Under the pieces are notes generated by a model that was not told the DNA's origin, ran no database searches, and saw only the letters and a list, made by a program, of their open reading frames with translations. A DNA stretch of 6,915 bases. Origin: Clostridia bacterium (GTDB taxonomy: Bacteria > Bacillota > Clostridia > DSM-8532). Where the stretch lies: positions 1 through 6,915 of the forward strand of contig JAOABT010000135.1 of NCBI GenBank assembly GCA_026418215.1, written 5' to 3'. This document shows, one piece after another, positions 6,250 to 6,915 of this stretch. How positions within the stretch are numbered: position 1 is the stretch's first letter; each line of letters opens with the position of its first letter. The position numbers and the translations under genes are program-made.

Positions 6250-6265
6250 CTGGTATTATAACCAG
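6250..6265 (-). promoter_or_regulatory. Promoter -10 within a CTGGT/ACCAG inverted repeat, upstream of the alpha-oxoamine synthase
   Basis: A perfect TATAAT (minus strand, 6260-6255) is flanked on both sides by a 5-base inverted repeat: CTGGT before and ACCAG after. No good -35 is seen at 16-18 bases, which would suit an activator or a regulator-dependent promoter. Transcription would start near 6248, about 39 bases before the ATG. The repeat may be an operator placed over the -10; this is inferred from symmetry alone. Confidence 0.5.
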
Positions 6266-6346
6266 CATCAAGTTTTTTCACTATTTAATTGTACCACATC
6301 TCATTCAAATATCCAGTAATATTTTGGTTAAGGCTAAGGAGTTGTT

Positions 6347-6375
6347 TTGCTTTAAGTCATTTTTTGTATTACAAT
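6347..6375 (+). promoter_or_regulatory. Sigma-A-type promoter of the SDR gene
   Basis: TTGCTT (6347-6352) and TACAAT (6370-6375) are separated by exactly 17 bases. The -10 matches at five of six positions and the -35 at three of six. Start of transcription would be near 6382, about 26 bases before the ATG at 6408. Confidence 0.6.
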
Positions 6376-6407
6376 AGAATTCAAATGCAAAAAAGGCGGT
6401 GGGAAAT

Positions 6408-6915
6408 ATGGAAAAAAAAGTAGTCCTGATTACCGGAGCTTCTTCAGGTATTGGGAAGGCAGCAGCAGAGCTTTTAATGAAAAAGGGCTTCCATGTCTAC
6501 GGCACCTCCAGGAAGGCCGAGGGCCGTTTTGACGAAGGCCACACCTTCAGCAATGCAGCAAGCGGCGGCTTTATTGATATGATCCCTTTGGATGTCAACA
6601 ACGATGCATCGGTTGAAGTAGCGGTTAAAACCGTACTTGCAAAAGAGGGAAAGCTTGATATTCTCGTGAGTAACGCCGGAACCGGTATTGCCGGTTCTAT
6701 TGAGGATACGTCTATGGACGAGGCCAGAACTCAAATAGAGACCAACTTTTTCGGAACGCTTCGCGTCATTAAGGAGGTCCTCCCCTTTATGCGCCAGCAG
6801 GGCTTCGGCAAGATTATTGCCATAAGCTCGGTGGCCGGAGTCATTTCCATCCCCTATCAAGCTCATTACAGCGCCAGCAAGTTTGCCATGGAAGGGCTTA
6901 TAGAGGCACTCCGGC
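6408..6915 (+). CDS. Short-chain dehydrogenase/reductase (classical SDR), partial
   Basis: This is an NAD(P)-dependent oxidoreductase; 169 codons are visible and the 3' end is beyond the window. The Rossmann glycine motif TGASSGIG lies at residues 9-16, the NAG motif at 89-91, and the catalytic set is complete: Asn113, Ser141, Tyr154 and Lys158 (YSASK). The basic residue in TSRK (34-37), after the second strand, fits NADPH preference. The start has GGCGGTGGG just upstream and the frame begins MEKKVVLITG. The VYGTSRK and VISIPYQAHYSASK stretches resemble SDRs that act on lipid-like or steroid-like ketones, but substrate is unknown. Divergent from the alpha-oxoamine synthase, so reduction of its keto product is an open possibility. 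Confidence 0.93.
   Translation, partial: MEKKVVLITGASSGIGKAAAELLMKKGFHVYGTSRKAEGRFDEGHTFSNAASGGFIDMIPLDVNNDASVEVAVKTVLAKEGKLDILVSNAGTGIAGSIEDTSMDEARTQIETNFFGTLRVIKEVLPFMRQQGFGKIIAISSVAGVISIPYQAHYSASKFAMEGLIEALR

Noticed and set aside
6210..6281. N-terminal extension of the alpha-oxoamine synthase from the ATG at 6281
   Set aside because: The 24 extra residues are not part of the family, no good ribosome-binding site precedes that ATG, and it lies upstream of the likely -10 element.
6474..6866. 130-residue open frame on the minus strand
   Set aside because: It is antisense to the SDR gene, which has all catalytic motifs on the plus strand.

Overview
The window looks like chromosomal DNA of an anaerobic, spore-forming Firmicute of the class Clostridia. 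The evidence is the spore maturation pair SpmA/SpmB, an AbrB-type transition regulator with the Cys-rich tail common in Clostridia, an SLH-anchored surface protein, GA-rich Shine-Dalgarno sites and sigma-A-like promoters. Base composition is moderate, so genus cannot be named. I see no mobile element, CRISPR array, tRNA or rRNA.

Layout. Positions 1-1502 (minus strand) hold the 5' part of an ABC importer operon: an ATPase (732-1502), then a permease (1-739, cut by the window edge). The two overlap by 8 bases. The substrate-binding protein is not in view. The 364 bases upstream of the ATPase are non-coding. They contain the terminator of the preceding gene (1801-1850), a second terminator-like hairpin (1622-1667) with a competing antiterminator-like hairpin (1662-1689), and a further set of nested helices (1527-1603). 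This looks like an attenuator or riboswitch leader that I cannot assign to a known class.

Positions 1867-3177 (minus) encode a secreted fibro-slime-domain protein with three C-terminal SLH repeats and its own sigma-A promoter. Positions 3282-4432 (minus) are spmA-spmB, for spore core dehydration. Divergent from them, abrB (4666-4908, plus) has a strong promoter and a strong terminator.

Positions 5037-6209 (minus) encode a PLP-dependent alpha-oxoamine synthase. Its sequence motifs resemble serine palmitoyltransferase more than the 2-amino-3-ketobutyrate ligase (Kbl) name it would often be given. Divergent from it is a classical short-chain dehydrogenase/reductase (6408 to the right edge, partial). 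The two face away from a 198-base shared control region with a promoter for each.

How they fit together: the spm pair and abrB link to the stationary-phase and sporulation programme, and the SLH protein to the cell surface. The synthase/SDR pair could in principle make and then reduce a 2-amino-3-ketone, but only the juxtaposition supports that. Several start codons here were moved inward from the longest open frame, based on ribosome-binding sites, family alignment and promoter positions.
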